Shown piece after piece: positions 18,814 through 27,867 of a stretch of 42,260 bases of DNA. The DNA lies in contig NZ_CAMHFP010000014.1 in NCBI RefSeq assembly GCF_946184425.1, positions 1 to 42,260 on the forward strand, written 5' to 3'. Source of the DNA: an uncultured Methanobrevibacter sp. GTDB taxonomy: Archaea > Methanobacteriota > Methanobacteria > Methanobacteriales > Methanobacteriaceae. A program made the translations under genes and the position numbers. Below the pieces are notes generated by a model. That model worked only from the letters and a program-made list of their open reading frames with translations. It was not told where the DNA came from and did not search any database. The stretch's first letter is position 1. Every line of letters begins with the position of its first letter.

Positions 18814-20087
18814 CAGAAATCGCCTTTTGCTATTTTTACTGCACAATATTCTCCGCACATTGCACACATTTCATCGTCATCAAGTTCGCATTTGTCTCTG
18901 TAGGTTCTAGGTTTTGATTTATCAAGAGCCAGGTCAAATTGAGCTTCCCAATCAAATTCTTTTCTAGCTTTTGCCATTGCATGTTCCTTTTCCCATGCCT
19001 GTGGAAGTCCTTTTGCAACATCAGCTGCTTGAGCCGCAATCTTTGAAGCTATCACTCCTTCCTTAACATCTTCCAAACTAGGAAGTGATAAGTGTTCTGC
19101 AGGTGTTACGTAGCACAAAAAGCTTGCACCTGCGGTGGCAGCTATTGCTCCACCTATTGCTCCGGTGATATGGTCGTAACCTGGTGCAAGATCTGTTACA
19201 AGGGGTCCCAATACATAGAATGGGGCGCCGTGACATATTGTTTTTTGAAGTTCCATATTTGCCGTAATCTGGTTTAATGGCATGTGTCCGGGTCCTTCCA
19301 CCATTACCTGAACATTCGCATCCTGCGCCCTTTTAACAAGACCTCCTAAGTTTACAAGTTCTTGAATTTGAGGGATATCGCTTGCATCTGCTTGACAGCC
19401 CGGCCTCAGGCCATCGCCCAGTGATAATGTAATGTCGTATTCATAGGATAATTCAAGTAAATAATCGTAATTTTCGTATAACGGATTTTCCATGTCGTTG
19501 TGATTAATCCAGGAAGCCATGAATGTTCCTCCACGGCTAACAATTCCCATCATTCTGTTTGCATCTTTTAACTTTTGAACCAGATCTTTTGTAATTCCGC
19601 AGTGAAGTGTCATAAAGTCCACTCCTTCTTTTGCCTGTTTTTCAATAGCTTTAAAGATGTCATCAGGGTCCATATCAATAATTTCTCTATTCTTGGCCAG
19701 TGTAATGACGCCGGCCTCGTAAATAGGCACTGTTCCGATACAGATGTCTACAGCATCCATTATCTTTTTTCTGAATAATTTCAAATCGGAACCTGTGGAG
19801 AGGTCCATTAATGCATCCGCACCATATTCCTGTGCCAGTTTTGCTTTGTTGATTTCCAGTTCAATGTCATCAATCTTGGATGATGATCCAATATTTGCAT
19901 TAATTTTTGTTTTAAGGCTTTCACCAATACCGCAAGGTTTTGAATGACCGTTAATATTTTTAGGAATAACTACAGTTCCTTTATCAATCAATTTAGCTAG
20001 TTTATTAACATCAATGTTTTCCATTTCTGCAACATATTCCATTTCGGGGGTAATGTTGCCTTTTTGAGCTTCACTTTTTTGAGTCAA
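18813..20087 (-). CDS. thiC: Phosphomethylpyrimidine synthase
   Basis: A 424-residue radical SAM enzyme that rearranges AIR to HMP phosphate in thiamine synthesis. The C-terminal cluster motif CAMCGEYC (near 406-413) is the ThiC-type CxxCxxxxC. Other hallmarks are MDLSTGSDL, HCGIT, SRGGTFMASW, SLGDGLRPGC and EGPGHMPLNQI. The start is a TTG at 20087 preceded by GAGGGAT. An ATG 13 bases upstream is out of frame. It is the first gene of a two-gene unit with DNA ligase. I see no TPP riboswitch motifs in the roughly 100 bp leader/promoter region. Archaea often carry two ThiC paralogues, so a second copy elsewhere is possible. Confidence 0.93.
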   Translation of the reverse strand: MTQKSEAQKGNITPEMEYVAEMENIDVNKLAKLIDKGTVVIPKNINGHSKPCGIGESLKTKINANIGSSSKIDDIELEINKAKLAQEYGADALMDLSTGSDLKLFRKKIMDAVDICIGTVPIYEAGVITLAKNREIIDMDPDDIFKAIEKQAKEGVDFMTLHCGITKDLVQKLKDANRMMGIVSRGGTFMASWINHNDMENPLYENYDYLLELSYEYDITLSLGDGLRPGCQADASDIPQIQELVNLGGLVKRAQDANVQVMVEGPGHMPLNQITANMELQKTICHGAPFYVLGPLVTDLAPGYDHITGAIGGAIAATAGASFLCYVTPAEHLSLPSLEDVKEGVIASKIAAQAADVAKGLPQAWEKEHAMAKARKEFDWEAQFDLALDKSKPRTYRDKCELDDDEMCAMCGEYCAVKIAKGDF

Positions 20088-20185
20088 TTTTATCCCTCAT
20101 GTTGACTAATCACAGATAATTTTGTTCGTTCAAGTATATAGATTTATAATAGATATTATTATACTATTAATTAGTTGGTGGTTAT

Positions 20186-21040
20186 ATGGTTAAAGATAGA
20201 CATGTGATTGAAACATTGGGAAAGGTAGAAGTTGTCATTGAAAATGGTGAAATAACAAGTGTGGGATCATCTGATGTAAAATACTGTCCGATGTTTCATG
20301 CAATGCATGGGGTGGAAGAGCTGAATGAAGAATTCATTCGCAAAAACATCAATTTCAGAATAAAAGATTTTGGAATGTGTACACCTGAAAGAGTAATCGA
20401 AATGGATGATGCGGTAACGGTAGGGATTTCTGAAATTCTTAAAACAAACATTGAAAAAGGAAATATTGATTGTGTTGTAGGGGCCTGTGACGGTGCAGGA
20501 ACATTACTGATGACTAATCCTCGCGTTGTGCAGGGTGTCGGAGGAAGAGTATCTGGCCTTGTGAGTACAACTCCGATTCCGGAGGTCATCAAAAATCTCG
20601 AAGAAAAAGATTGTATCATATTGAATCCGGAAACTGCGGAGTTGAATCAACTTGAAGGTTTAAAATTGGCTCTCGATAATGGATTTAAAAATATTGCAAT
20701 TACAATTTTGCCTTCTCCGATGGTTGAGGAAATAAGAAATTATCCTGTGGATGACGATGTCAACATTTACATTTTTGTTGCCCACACAACAGGTGCAAAA
20801 GCTGACGAAGTCAAAATGTTATTCGATAATGCGGATATTGTTACTGCCTGTGCCTCAAAAGCCATTTCAGAGTATGCCGATAAATATGAACCTTATTATT
20901 ATGGTATGAAAGTTCCGATTTTTTGTGCAAGTGAAGATGGCCGCAGACTATTGGATATCAGACTTGAAAAAATCGGAAAACCTCTGTCAACAAATGTTTA
21001 TCCAAGAAACAAGGACGATGCTCCTTACAAATTAATTTAG
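20186..21040 (+). CDS. Methanogenesis marker protein 8 (DUF2099)
   Basis: A 284-residue cytosolic protein. It matches the DUF2099/TIGR03275 family, found essentially only in methanogens and of unknown biochemical role. Visible features are an N-terminal HVIETLGKVEVVIENG segment, the conserved KYCPMFHAMHG with a cysteine, VGACDGAGTLLMTNPRVVQGVGGR in the middle and a TGAKADEVKMLF region later. Several conserved cysteines (CTPER, GACDG, TACAS, FCASE) could bind metal or a cluster. The start has GGTGGTTAT before the ATG. It lies 9 bp before the exonuclease gene, forming a two-gene operon. Confidence 0.8.
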   Translation: MVKDRHVIETLGKVEVVIENGEITSVGSSDVKYCPMFHAMHGVEELNEEFIRKNINFRIKDFGMCTPERVIEMDDAVTVGISEILKTNIEKGNIDCVVGACDGAGTLLMTNPRVVQGVGGRVSGLVSTTPIPEVIKNLEEKDCIILNPETAELNQLEGLKLALDNGFKNIAITILPSPMVEEIRNYPVDDDVNIYIFVAHTTGAKADEVKMLFDNADIVTACASKAISEYADKYEPYYYGMKVPIFCASEDGRRLLDIRLEKIGKPLSTNVYPRNKDDAPYKLI

Positions 21041-21049
21041 GATGTTACT

Positions 21050-21718
21050 ATGAAGGTAATTTATTTTGATACTGAAACTACAGGTTTGAATTGTAAAACC
21101 TGCCAGATAATAGAGCTTGCAATGCTTACCGTAATTGACGGTGAAATTACTGACACTTATGATGAATTCATCAATATCGGCTGTCAATTGCCTCCTAAAA
21201 TCACTCAAATCACAGGCATCACTGATAAAATGCTTTGTGATGAGGGGATAAGTGAAAGGAGTGTTGCTGAAGATTTGAAAAATAGGTTAACTCCGGGTAC
21301 TTTGATGGTGGCGCATAACTGTCAGTTTGATTTGTCATTTGTTTATTTCTTGTTAAAAAGGCATTTTCCTGAGGAAGCTGATGAAATAGTTGGAAATGTT
21401 GACTGGATTGATACATTGACTGTTCTGAAGGACCGCAAGGATTATCCTCACAAGTTAATCGATGCCGTTGAAAATTATGCTGTTGAAAAAGTCAATTTCC
21501 ATAGGGCAATTGATGATACAAAGGCGTTATATCATGTAACTTTGGCAATGAAAAAAGAAAGGAATGATTTAACAGAATATAAAAATATCTTTGGTTTTAA
21601 TCCTAAATGGGGAATTGGAGGTTATAGGTTTTCTTTTATAAAATATCAAAGCCAGCCATACCATAACCGGGGATTTTTGCCTTATGAAGATATTTTGCCG
21701 GAAAAAGTTAATAAATGA
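21050..21718 (+). CDS. DEDDh 3'-5' exonuclease (DnaQ-like)
   Basis: A 222-residue RNase-T/DnaQ-superfamily exonuclease. Exo I is YFDTETTGL (D7, E9), exo II is AHNCQFDLSFV near 90, and exo III is FHRAIDDTKALYH near 150, giving the complete DEDDh set. The last 50 residues (NPKWGIGGYRFSFIKYQSQPY) extend beyond the nuclease core with aromatic residues. It has no polymerase domain. Possible roles are proofreading in trans, repair or RNA maturation. It follows the DUF2099 gene by 9 bp. Confidence 0.85.
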   Translation: MKVIYFDTETTGLNCKTCQIIELAMLTVIDGEITDTYDEFINIGCQLPPKITQITGITDKMLCDEGISERSVAEDLKNRLTPGTLMVAHNCQFDLSFVYFLLKRHFPEEADEIVGNVDWIDTLTVLKDRKDYPHKLIDAVENYAVEKVNFHRAIDDTKALYHVTLAMKKERNDLTEYKNIFGFNPKWGIGGYRFSFIKYQSQPYHNRGFLPYEDILPEKVNK

Positions 21719-21766
21719 ATTTGATTGTAATTCTATCATAATAAAAGTTGAATATTTGGAGGTTGT

Positions 21767-21790
21767 GTGGGAAGGGTCTGTTCTTCCCAC
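21767..21790. repeat. Eight-base-pair hairpin between convergent genes
   Basis: GTGGGAAG (21767-21774) and CTTCCCAC (21783-21790) are perfect inverted arms with an eight-base loop. It is GC-rich relative to its surroundings and lies between the exonuclease stop and the cdc48 terminator. No T tract follows on either strand. It may protect the 3' end of the exonuclease message or assist termination. Confidence 0.45.
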
Positions 21791-21831
21791 TAAATATGGT
21801 TAGAAAGTTTTTTGGTAATTATCAATGGAGG

Positions 21832-21860
21832 AAAAAGGAAGAAATAGGGTTATTTCTTCC
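21832..21860 (-). terminator. Perfect hairpin plus T tract at the end of cdc48
   Basis: On the minus strand GGAAGAAATA begins immediately after the cdc48 TAA and pairs with all ten bases of TATTTCTTCC around a four-base loop. TTTTT follows. This is a near-ideal intrinsic terminator. Confidence 0.7.
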
Positions 21861-24059
21861 TTACATATATTGAACTAATTGTTCTTCTTCTTTTTGTTCT
21901 GGCTTCACTTTTTCGCTGGCTTCTTTGAAGTATTTGTTTGAGATTTCGGTGGTTTCTAAGTTATCTCTCAATGCAAGCATTGCTGCTTCACGGCATACCG
22001 CTTCAATATCTGCCCCGACGTATCCTTCGGTCTGTTTAGCTAATTTTTTGAGGTTGACATCGTCTGCTAAAGGCATATTTTTTGTATGTACTTCAAAGAT
22101 TGCAAGTCTTGCTTCTTCATCGGGTTCTTTTACTTCGATGTGTCTGTCAAATCTGCCAGGTCTCATTAAACCGGCATCCAAAATGTCAGGTCTGTTGGTA
22201 GCTGCAATAATAGCTACATCCTCGAGTTCCTCTAGTCCATCCATTTCAGTCAGTAACTGATTAACAACTCTTTTTGTGACTCCACTGTCTCCATCATTGC
22301 CGCTACGGGCACTTGCGATTGCATCAATTTCATCGAAGAAAATCACAGTAGGTGCTGCTTGTTTTGCTTTTCTGAATACTTCGCGTACTCCTTTTTCGGA
22401 TTCACCAACCCATTTGGATAAAAGTTCAGGTCCTTTAACGGAAATGAAGTTAGCTTCACTTTCGCTGGCCACAGCTTTTGCAAGTAATGTTTTACCGGTT
22501 CCAGGAATTCCGTAAAGCAATGTTCCTTTTGGAGGTCTTATTCCTAGACGTTGGAATGTTTCGGGATGTTTTAAAGGCCATTCGATTGCTTCTTTCAGTT
22601 CCTGTTTCACATTTTCCAGTCCACCAATATCTTCCCATTTGATGTCGGGAATTTGTACAAGAACTTCCCTTAAGGCTGAAGGTTGGATTTCTTTTTGAGC
22701 ATTCTTGAAGTCTTCTCCGGTTACTACGATTTTTTCCATTACCTCTTTTGGAATCTCTTCGTCGTTTTGTATTTCTGGAAGAATTCTTCTGACTACTCTC
22801 ATTGCTGCTTCTTTACATAATGATTCGAGATCTGCTCCTACAAATCCATGAGTTGTATTTGCAATCTTATCTAAGTCAACATCATCTGCAAGAGGCATGT
22901 TCCTTGTGTGAATTTCAAGTACTTCTTTTCTTTCTTCAGTGTCCGGGACTCCAATTTCGATTTCACGGTCGAATCTTCCAGGTCTTCTGAGTGCCGGGTC
23001 AAGGGAGTCTGGTCTGTTTGTTGCACCAATAACAACTACCTGTCCACGGGATTTCAGACCATCCATTAAAGTTAAAAGTTGAGCAACGGTTCTTCTTTCA
23101 ACTTCACCATTGGTTTCTTCTCTTTTTGGAGCGATTGCATCAAGTTCATCTATGAATATGATTGAAGGTGAATTCTCTTCTGCTTCTTCGAAGTATTCTC
23201 TTAAGTTTTCTTCAGATCCGCCCACATATTTGCTCATAATTTCAGGACCGTTAATAGCAATGAAATGAGCATCACTTTCACTAGCTACTGCTTTAGCCAG
23301 TAATGTTTTACCTGTTCCTGGTGGGCCATGCATTAATACTCCTTTTGGAGGTGCAATACCTAATTTTTCAAAGAGCTCTGGTCTTTTAAGAGGAATTTCA
23401 ATCATTTCTCTTACTTTTTTAACTTCTTCTTTCAAACCTCCGATGTCTTCATAACTTACATCTACAAGGTTTCCGACACCTTCGATTTTACTTACATCAA
23501 CCGGACTCTCATATAATTGAACTTCGGTATTTGGACCTACAATTACAATGTCTTTTGGAGTTGTGGATACTACTGCAAATTTGATTTCTTTCATTGCCGG
23601 AGTGTAGTCCATCAGTTCATCAAAAAGACTGTTGAAACCCCTGCCCATACTTGGCCTTGGAGCTCTGATTTGTGATCCTATGATGTCTCCTTGAACCATT
23701 ACTTTTCCGGCAAACAATCCGCGCACGTCACCTTGTACTCGAATATTATTTTCTATTGGTGCTAAAACAACTTTTTTAGCTTCAGTAGCGGCAGTTTTTT
23801 TAATTGTTACTTCTCCACCGATTGTTGCTCCTGAATTTTTACGGACCAATCCATCGATTCTAATAACTCCAAGACCAATATCGGTTTGTGAAGGAAGAGC
23901 GATAGCTGCAGTTTTTCTATCACCAACTATTTCAATAAGGTCTCTTTCATGGATTCCTAAATCATCCATTACATTAGGATCAAGTCTTGCAACGCCTTGA
24001 CCAACATCCTTTTGTGATATTGCTTCTGCAACTTTTAGAGTAATTTCTTTTTCTGCCAT
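21861..24059 (-). CDS. cdc48: Cdc48/VAT AAA+ ATPase
   Basis: A 732-residue double-ring AAA+ unfoldase. The N domain (about 1-185) is a double-psi barrel plus second subdomain. D1 has Walker A GPPGTGKT near 246, Walker [15 protein letters not shown] and an [21 protein letters not shown] segment. D2 has Walker A GIPGTGKT near 520 (I for the usual second P), Walker [15 protein letters not shown] and [21 protein letters not shown]. The chain ends in VQYM, a C-terminus resembling the HbYX proteasome-docking motif. It probably feeds substrates to the 20S proteasome or remodels complexes. AAAGGAGATG precedes the start, and a TATA box about 115-125 bp upstream implies a leader of roughly 90 nt. Confidence 0.96.
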   Translation of the reverse strand: MAEKEITLKVAEAISQKDVGQGVARLDPNVMDDLGIHERDLIEIVGDRKTAAIALPSQTDIGLGVIRIDGLVRKNSGATIGGEVTIKKTAATEAKKVVLAPIENNIRVQGDVRGLFAGKVMVQGDIIGSQIRAPRPSMGRGFNSLFDELMDYTPAMKEIKFAVVSTTPKDIVIVGPNTEVQLYESPVDVSKIEGVGNLVDVSYEDIGGLKEEVKKVREMIEIPLKRPELFEKLGIAPPKGVLMHGPPGTGKTLLAKAVASESDAHFIAINGPEIMSKYVGGSEENLREYFEEAEENSPSIIFIDELDAIAPKREETNGEVERRTVAQLLTLMDGLKSRGQVVVIGATNRPDSLDPALRRPGRFDREIEIGVPDTEERKEVLEIHTRNMPLADDVDLDKIANTTHGFVGADLESLCKEAAMRVVRRILPEIQNDEEIPKEVMEKIVVTGEDFKNAQKEIQPSALREVLVQIPDIKWEDIGGLENVKQELKEAIEWPLKHPETFQRLGIRPPKGTLLYGIPGTGKTLLAKAVASESEANFISVKGPELLSKWVGESEKGVREVFRKAKQAAPTVIFFDEIDAIASARSGNDGDSGVTKRVVNQLLTEMDGLEELEDVAIIAATNRPDILDAGLMRPGRFDRHIEVKEPDEEARLAIFEVHTKNMPLADDVNLKKLAKQTEGYVGADIEAVCREAAMLALRDNLETTEISNKYFKEASEKVKPEQKEEEQLVQYM

Positions 24060-24381
24060 GATATCATCTCCTTTGAAATGGCTGTAATGTAATAATTGTA
24101 ATCTGTTGCGAAAATCTTTTATTAACTTTTGGTAAGTTTATTAATTTTCGACAATATAACATAGTATGTTTTAATATATAAAGCTTTCGGTCAAAAATTT
24201 AAAAAAATTCTTTCTTATTTATTTTTATTTTAAATAAAAAAAGTTAATTTTTATTTTTTTAAGAAATAACTAATTATAATATTTAATTAAATAAAAATAA
24301 ATTTCAAGTGATGGTTATATTTGAAATAAAAATTTAATTACTTTTTGGTACTTTAATGTTTGTTCGTATTCATTGAAACAG
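24060..24381. other. Intergenic region holding the cdc48 promoter and leader
   Basis: About 320 bp of A/T-rich DNA between cdc48 and tyrA, both on the minus strand. The right half, after the tyrA stop, is nearly pure A/T with T runs suited to tyrA termination. The left half holds the cdc48 promoter and a leader of about 90 nt. No gene is visible. Confidence 0.6.
24175..24190 (-). promoter_or_regulatory. BRE and TATA box of cdc48
   Basis: On the minus strand, CCGAAAGC (BRE-like, purine-rich) is directly followed by TTTATATA. Expected initiation is near 24150. Confidence 0.55.
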
Positions 24382-25692
24382 TTATCTGAGGATTCCACCA
24401 AAACCTGTGAACAATTTTTTCACATTTTCAATATCTTCTTTTTCAAGTGCTGTAACCTCAAATGTCAAACTTATTGAATCATTGTCTATTTGGGGGCCGT
24501 TATAAGCATCGATTAACCTGATGTCAAGGATATTGTCAATATTCATCACAGTATTTTGAATTGTTTCAACATGGACGTTTTTTGAAAATATGCAACTTAT
24601 TACAGCAATTTTTTTGTCATGATTTTTAACTTTCCAATCATAAAGTTCATCATCGCTGAGAACCTCAATATTAGCTAAACGCAAATGATTGACTTTGTTG
24701 CCTTTTCTCAAGATCGCTGTCTTATTTTTTATTCCTTCCAAAGTACCCACATGGATTTTTCCGGAGTATATGTGCTTGAGACCCACTTCCCGGCCAATTG
24801 ACTTATTTAATAATGTAAATTCATGACTTAGTGCATTTATTGCTTTGTCACTTCTACCCAGGGCATTTTTAATGTCTCCCATATGTTTTGTTGCTTTATT
24901 TGCAATTTCAACAAATTTCTCATCATCCTCATTATTGATTACATCTCTCAATTCCAAAACAGCATCCGCAAAGGTGTTTCTGATTTTTGGTCCGTTGTTG
25001 TTCATTGATTGGATGTAGTATGTCAAATATGGATTTTGGGAAACAATACGGGCAATCATATCAATCATGAGATTGTAAATGGGACTTTCATAATTTTCAG
25101 TTTCGGACAAATCTACTTTTAACTTTTCAATCGCTGAAGCGGTAGATATGAACGAGAAATGAGTTAGCACCTGTACTATACTCATCATGAAATCATGCTT
25201 CTGTGGAGTAGTTTCTATGATTCTCATATTTTTTCTTGAAAGGTAATTATAAACCCTATCGTACCATTTGCCTTTTTTATCGGGGGTCAGAACAATAACT
25301 TGATTGTCCAGTTCGGTAGTTCTTGGTCCGAAAATAGGATGTGTCGGGATGTATTCAATAGTGTCCGGCAAAACTTCCGCCATTGTTTTTGAAGCCTCTT
25401 CCTTGACTGAAGTCACATCCATCATAAGTGAACCTTCCTTCATGAACGGTGCTGTTTCACGAATGACTTCTGAAGTGTGATGAATAGGCACAGAAATTAT
25501 TAATATGTCACTTATATTGGCTAAACCTGCATTTGATTCAATGTAACTAATTCCCAAATTATCAGCTACTTTTCTGCCTTTGTCATGGTCTCTTGCACTT
25601 ATAAATACATTAAATTCATCTCTGAAGTAGTAGACTAAAGTTTTCCCAAGTCCGTCACTACCACCAATAATTCCAACATTCATTTTAATCAT
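24382..25692 (-). CDS. tyrA: Prephenate dehydrogenase with C-terminal regulatory domain
   Basis: A 436-residue enzyme of tyrosine synthesis, oxidatively decarboxylating prephenate. The Rossmann loop is GIIGGSDGLGKTL near 7-19, followed by THPIFGPRT with the conserved catalytic-region histidine and a TPQKHDFMMSIVQVLTHF helix typical of the TyrA dimer domain. About 100 C-terminal residues (IAVISCIFSKNVHVETIQNT...) look like an ACT-type feedback domain. Two in-frame ATGs (25692 and 25683) lie three codons apart. Neither has a ribosome site, and the upstream TATA fits a leaderless start at 25692. It diverges from pelota across about 60 bp. Confidence 0.88.
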   Translation of the reverse strand: MIKMNVGIIGGSDGLGKTLVYYFRDEFNVFISARDHDKGRKVADNLGISYIESNAGLANISDILIISVPIHHTSEVIRETAPFMKEGSLMMDVTSVKEEASKTMAEVLPDTIEYIPTHPIFGPRTTELDNQVIVLTPDKKGKWYDRVYNYLSRKNMRIIETTPQKHDFMMSIVQVLTHFSFISTASAIEKLKVDLSETENYESPIYNLMIDMIARIVSQNPYLTYYIQSMNNNGPKIRNTFADAVLELRDVINNEDDEKFVEIANKATKHMGDIKNALGRSDKAINALSHEFTLLNKSIGREVGLKHIYSGKIHVGTLEGIKNKTAILRKGNKVNHLRLANIEVLSDDELYDWKVKNHDKKIAVISCIFSKNVHVETIQNTVMNIDNILDIRLIDAYNGPQIDNDSISLTFEVTALEKEDIENVKKLFTGFGGILR

Positions 25693-25710
25693 TAATAATT
25701 TTAAATTAGA

Positions 25711-25737
25711 ATGTATATATAATTAATATATAAAAAA
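25711..25737. promoter_or_regulatory. Divergent TATA boxes for tyrA and pelota
   Basis: ATTATATATAC (minus strand, 25713-25723) serves tyrA and TAATATATAAA (plus strand, 25724-25734) serves pelota. Each lies about 25 bp from its start codon. The two boxes abut, so the polymerases initiating in opposite directions would compete. Confidence 0.5.
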
Positions 25738-25753
25738 TTTAACTTGTGAAATT

Positions 25754-26815
25754 ATGAAAATCATAAACCAAGATACAAAGGAAGGAATAATTGAAATAAT
25801 TCCAGAAACATTGGATGATTTGTGGCATCTGTCCCATATTGTGGAAGTGGGAGATAATGCATCCTCTAAAACAACACGCCGTATACAGGACAATACTGGT
25901 GATAAATTAAGAAGTGACAGAGGAGTTAAAAAAACTTTTTATTTAGGTTTAGACATTGAAAATATTAGTTTTCATTTATTTACTGGAAAATTAAGATTGA
26001 CCGGAGTTATTACAAGAGGTCCTGAAGATCTGATACCTCTCGGGTCACACCATACTCTTGAAGTAAAATTAAACACTCCAATTACCATTAAAAAAGATAT
26101 GTGGCCAAAATGGGCTATCAAAAGACTTAACCAGGCTATAGACGCATCAAAAAAATTATCTGCAATCATCGTAGTTCTAGAAGATGACACTGCTACATTA
26201 GGTTTGATGAGGCAATTCGGAATTGAATATTATGGTCCTATTAAAGGTCATGTATCCGGAAAAAGGATAATTGACAAGAATAGGCAGAAAAATATTGTTC
26301 AGTTTTATGAAAAGGTCATAGAATCAATCACCAAATTTGATTCTCTTCAAAACATCATTATTGCAGGACCAGGTTTTGTCAAAAACGATTTTTACGATTA
26401 TCTTAAAGATAAATATGGTGATTTAGCAAAAATGTCCATCGTCGAGTCAACTGGTTCGGGAGGAAGAAATGGGATCAGTGAGGTTCTTAAAAAAGGAACA
26501 GTTGAAAAATTAACTTCTGAAAATAGAGTTGCACAGGAGATGGGGGCCATTAATAAATTATTGGAACAGATAGGTAAGAATTCCTCAAAAATTGCATATG
26601 GTCCTAAAGAAACACAAAATGCAATTAATTTAGGTGCTGTCAGTGAACTTTTGGTATTGGACACTAAAGTGGCTGGTGAAAATATGGGTGATTTGATGGA
26701 TATGGTAGAAAATATGAAGGGAGAGGTCATGGTTATCAGCAGCGAGCATGAGGGAGGCAAACAATTGGGAAGCCTTGGTGGAATGGCTGCGATTTTAAGG
26801 TATGAAATTGTTTAA
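25754..26815 (+). CDS. pelA: Archaeal Pelota, ribosome rescue factor
   Basis: A 353-residue protein homologous to Dom34/Pelota, which with an EF1A-family GTPase (aABCE1/aEF1A) dissociates stalled ribosomes. The N-terminal Sm-like domain (about 1-130) has ETLDDLWHLSHIVEVGD and the RTTRR-like KTTRRI motif. The central RNase H-like domain (130-260) follows ITIKKDMWPKW, and the C-terminal eL30-like domain is about 260-353. Length matches the archaeal family. No ribosome-binding site is seen, consistent with leaderless expression. The next gene starts 55 bp downstream. Confidence 0.95.
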   Translation: MKIINQDTKEGIIEIIPETLDDLWHLSHIVEVGDNASSKTTRRIQDNTGDKLRSDRGVKKTFYLGLDIENISFHLFTGKLRLTGVITRGPEDLIPLGSHHTLEVKLNTPITIKKDMWPKWAIKRLNQAIDASKKLSAIIVVLEDDTATLGLMRQFGIEYYGPIKGHVSGKRIIDKNRQKNIVQFYEKVIESITKFDSLQNIIIAGPGFVKNDFYDYLKDKYGDLAKMSIVESTGSGGRNGISEVLKKGTVEKLTSENRVAQEMGAINKLLEQIGKNSSKIAYGPKETQNAINLGAVSELLVLDTKVAGENMGDLMDMVENMKGEVMVISSEHEGGKQLGSLGGMAAILRYEIV

Positions 26816-26870
26816 TTCTTTAAAATGACAGGGGTATAATAATTTATATAGAATAAAATTATAAGTTATA

Positions 26871-27866
26871 ATGTATAATACTTTTAAATCTGTGATATCT
26901 ATGATGTATACTTCAGTAATTTTTGCAATGATATTTGTTTTTATTCTGTCTGCGGTTGGAACTGCAGTTTTAAATATCATTTTTAATTTTTTGGGAAAAC
27001 AAGGTTATTTGGGAAATTTATATCCTAATGTTCGTGGTGGAATACCTAGAGGGATAGGTTTAGTTCCTTTTATCATTTTATCATTTTACATGTTGCCCAA
27101 ATTCAATAATCTCATTTTATTCATAGGTATCTTTGCTTTTATTGATGATGTGCTAGGCAGAAAAAAGTTTGCTCCGTTGGGAATCGAATGGGGTCAGCTT
27201 TCAAGAGGTATTGGAATATTGCTGGTTATGATTGTAGGAATAATGGAAGGATTGGGAGTTTCTGCAATTTTAATAGCTTTAATGGTTCAGCCACTTAATA
27301 TTTCAGATATGCAACCTGGATCCACATGTATTGTAACAATCATAATGTGTGCTGTAACTATGATTATCATGATTTTGATAGGTTCAGCTCCCGAAGGAGA
27401 GCTACTGGCAATTTACACTCCTTTATTAATATTGGTTGTCGTTTTAGGATACTGTCCTTTGGATTTCTCCGGAAAAATCATGTTGGGGGAAGTTGGTAAC
27501 CATACTTTAGGTGTTGCATTGGGTGTGGCATTTTATATTGTTGGTGGATTTTGGTGGCTATTGCTCTTATTCATAATTACCACAGCTTTAATTGCATTTG
27601 TCAGACGCAATACTCTGAAAGTATTCTTCAGACAAAGATTAGGTTTAATTAACCCTACCTTTGGAGATTATTTCATGGATGTGTTAACTGGTGGGGGATT
27701 AGGCGATCTTATTAGAAAATTAGTTTTAAAAGAAAAACAATATCCTGTCACAAATCCTTTATTAATTTTATTAGGTTTCAGAAGGTTATTATATAATCCT
27801 CATGCAAGACGTCATGCTTATTATCCTACTGATGATATTAAGCCAAGAATAATGTTGAGGAGATAA
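26871..27866 (+). CDS. MraY-like / glycosyltransferase-4-type polytopic membrane enzyme
   Basis: A 331-residue protein with about eight membrane helices, related to the phospho-sugar:polyprenyl-phosphate transferase superfamily (MraY, WecA). The first catalytic loop is AFIDDVLGRKKF (Asp-Asp near 91-92). A later GEVGNHTLGVALG corresponds to the MraY GDxGSLALG loop but has Glu where the catalytic Asp is expected, and the usual HHH loop is missing. It likely transfers a sugar-1-phosphate to a lipid carrier for pseudomurein. It overlaps functionally with the MurG-like gene one base downstream. The start could also be the ATG at 26901, which has GTGAT upstream. The ATG at 26871 lies about 25 bp after a TTTATATA box. 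Confidence 0.72.
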   Translation: MYNTFKSVISMMYTSVIFAMIFVFILSAVGTAVLNIIFNFLGKQGYLGNLYPNVRGGIPRGIGLVPFIILSFYMLPKFNNLILFIGIFAFIDDVLGRKKFAPLGIEWGQLSRGIGILLVMIVGIMEGLGVSAILIALMVQPLNISDMQPGSTCIVTIIMCAVTMIIMILIGSAPEGELLAIYTPLLILVVVLGYCPLDFSGKIMLGEVGNHTLGVALGVAFYIVGGFWWLLLLFIITTALIAFVRRNTLKVFFRQRLGLINPTFGDYFMDVLTGGGLGDLIRKLVLKEKQYPVTNPLLILLGFRRLLYNPHARRHAYYPTDDIKPRIMLRR

Positions 27867-27867
27867 T

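Noticed and set aside
20088-20185. TPP riboswitch upstream of thiC
   Set aside because: The region is AT-rich promoter DNA. I find neither of the conserved TPP-box elements (such as CTGAGA or an ACCTGA-type motif) on the minus strand.
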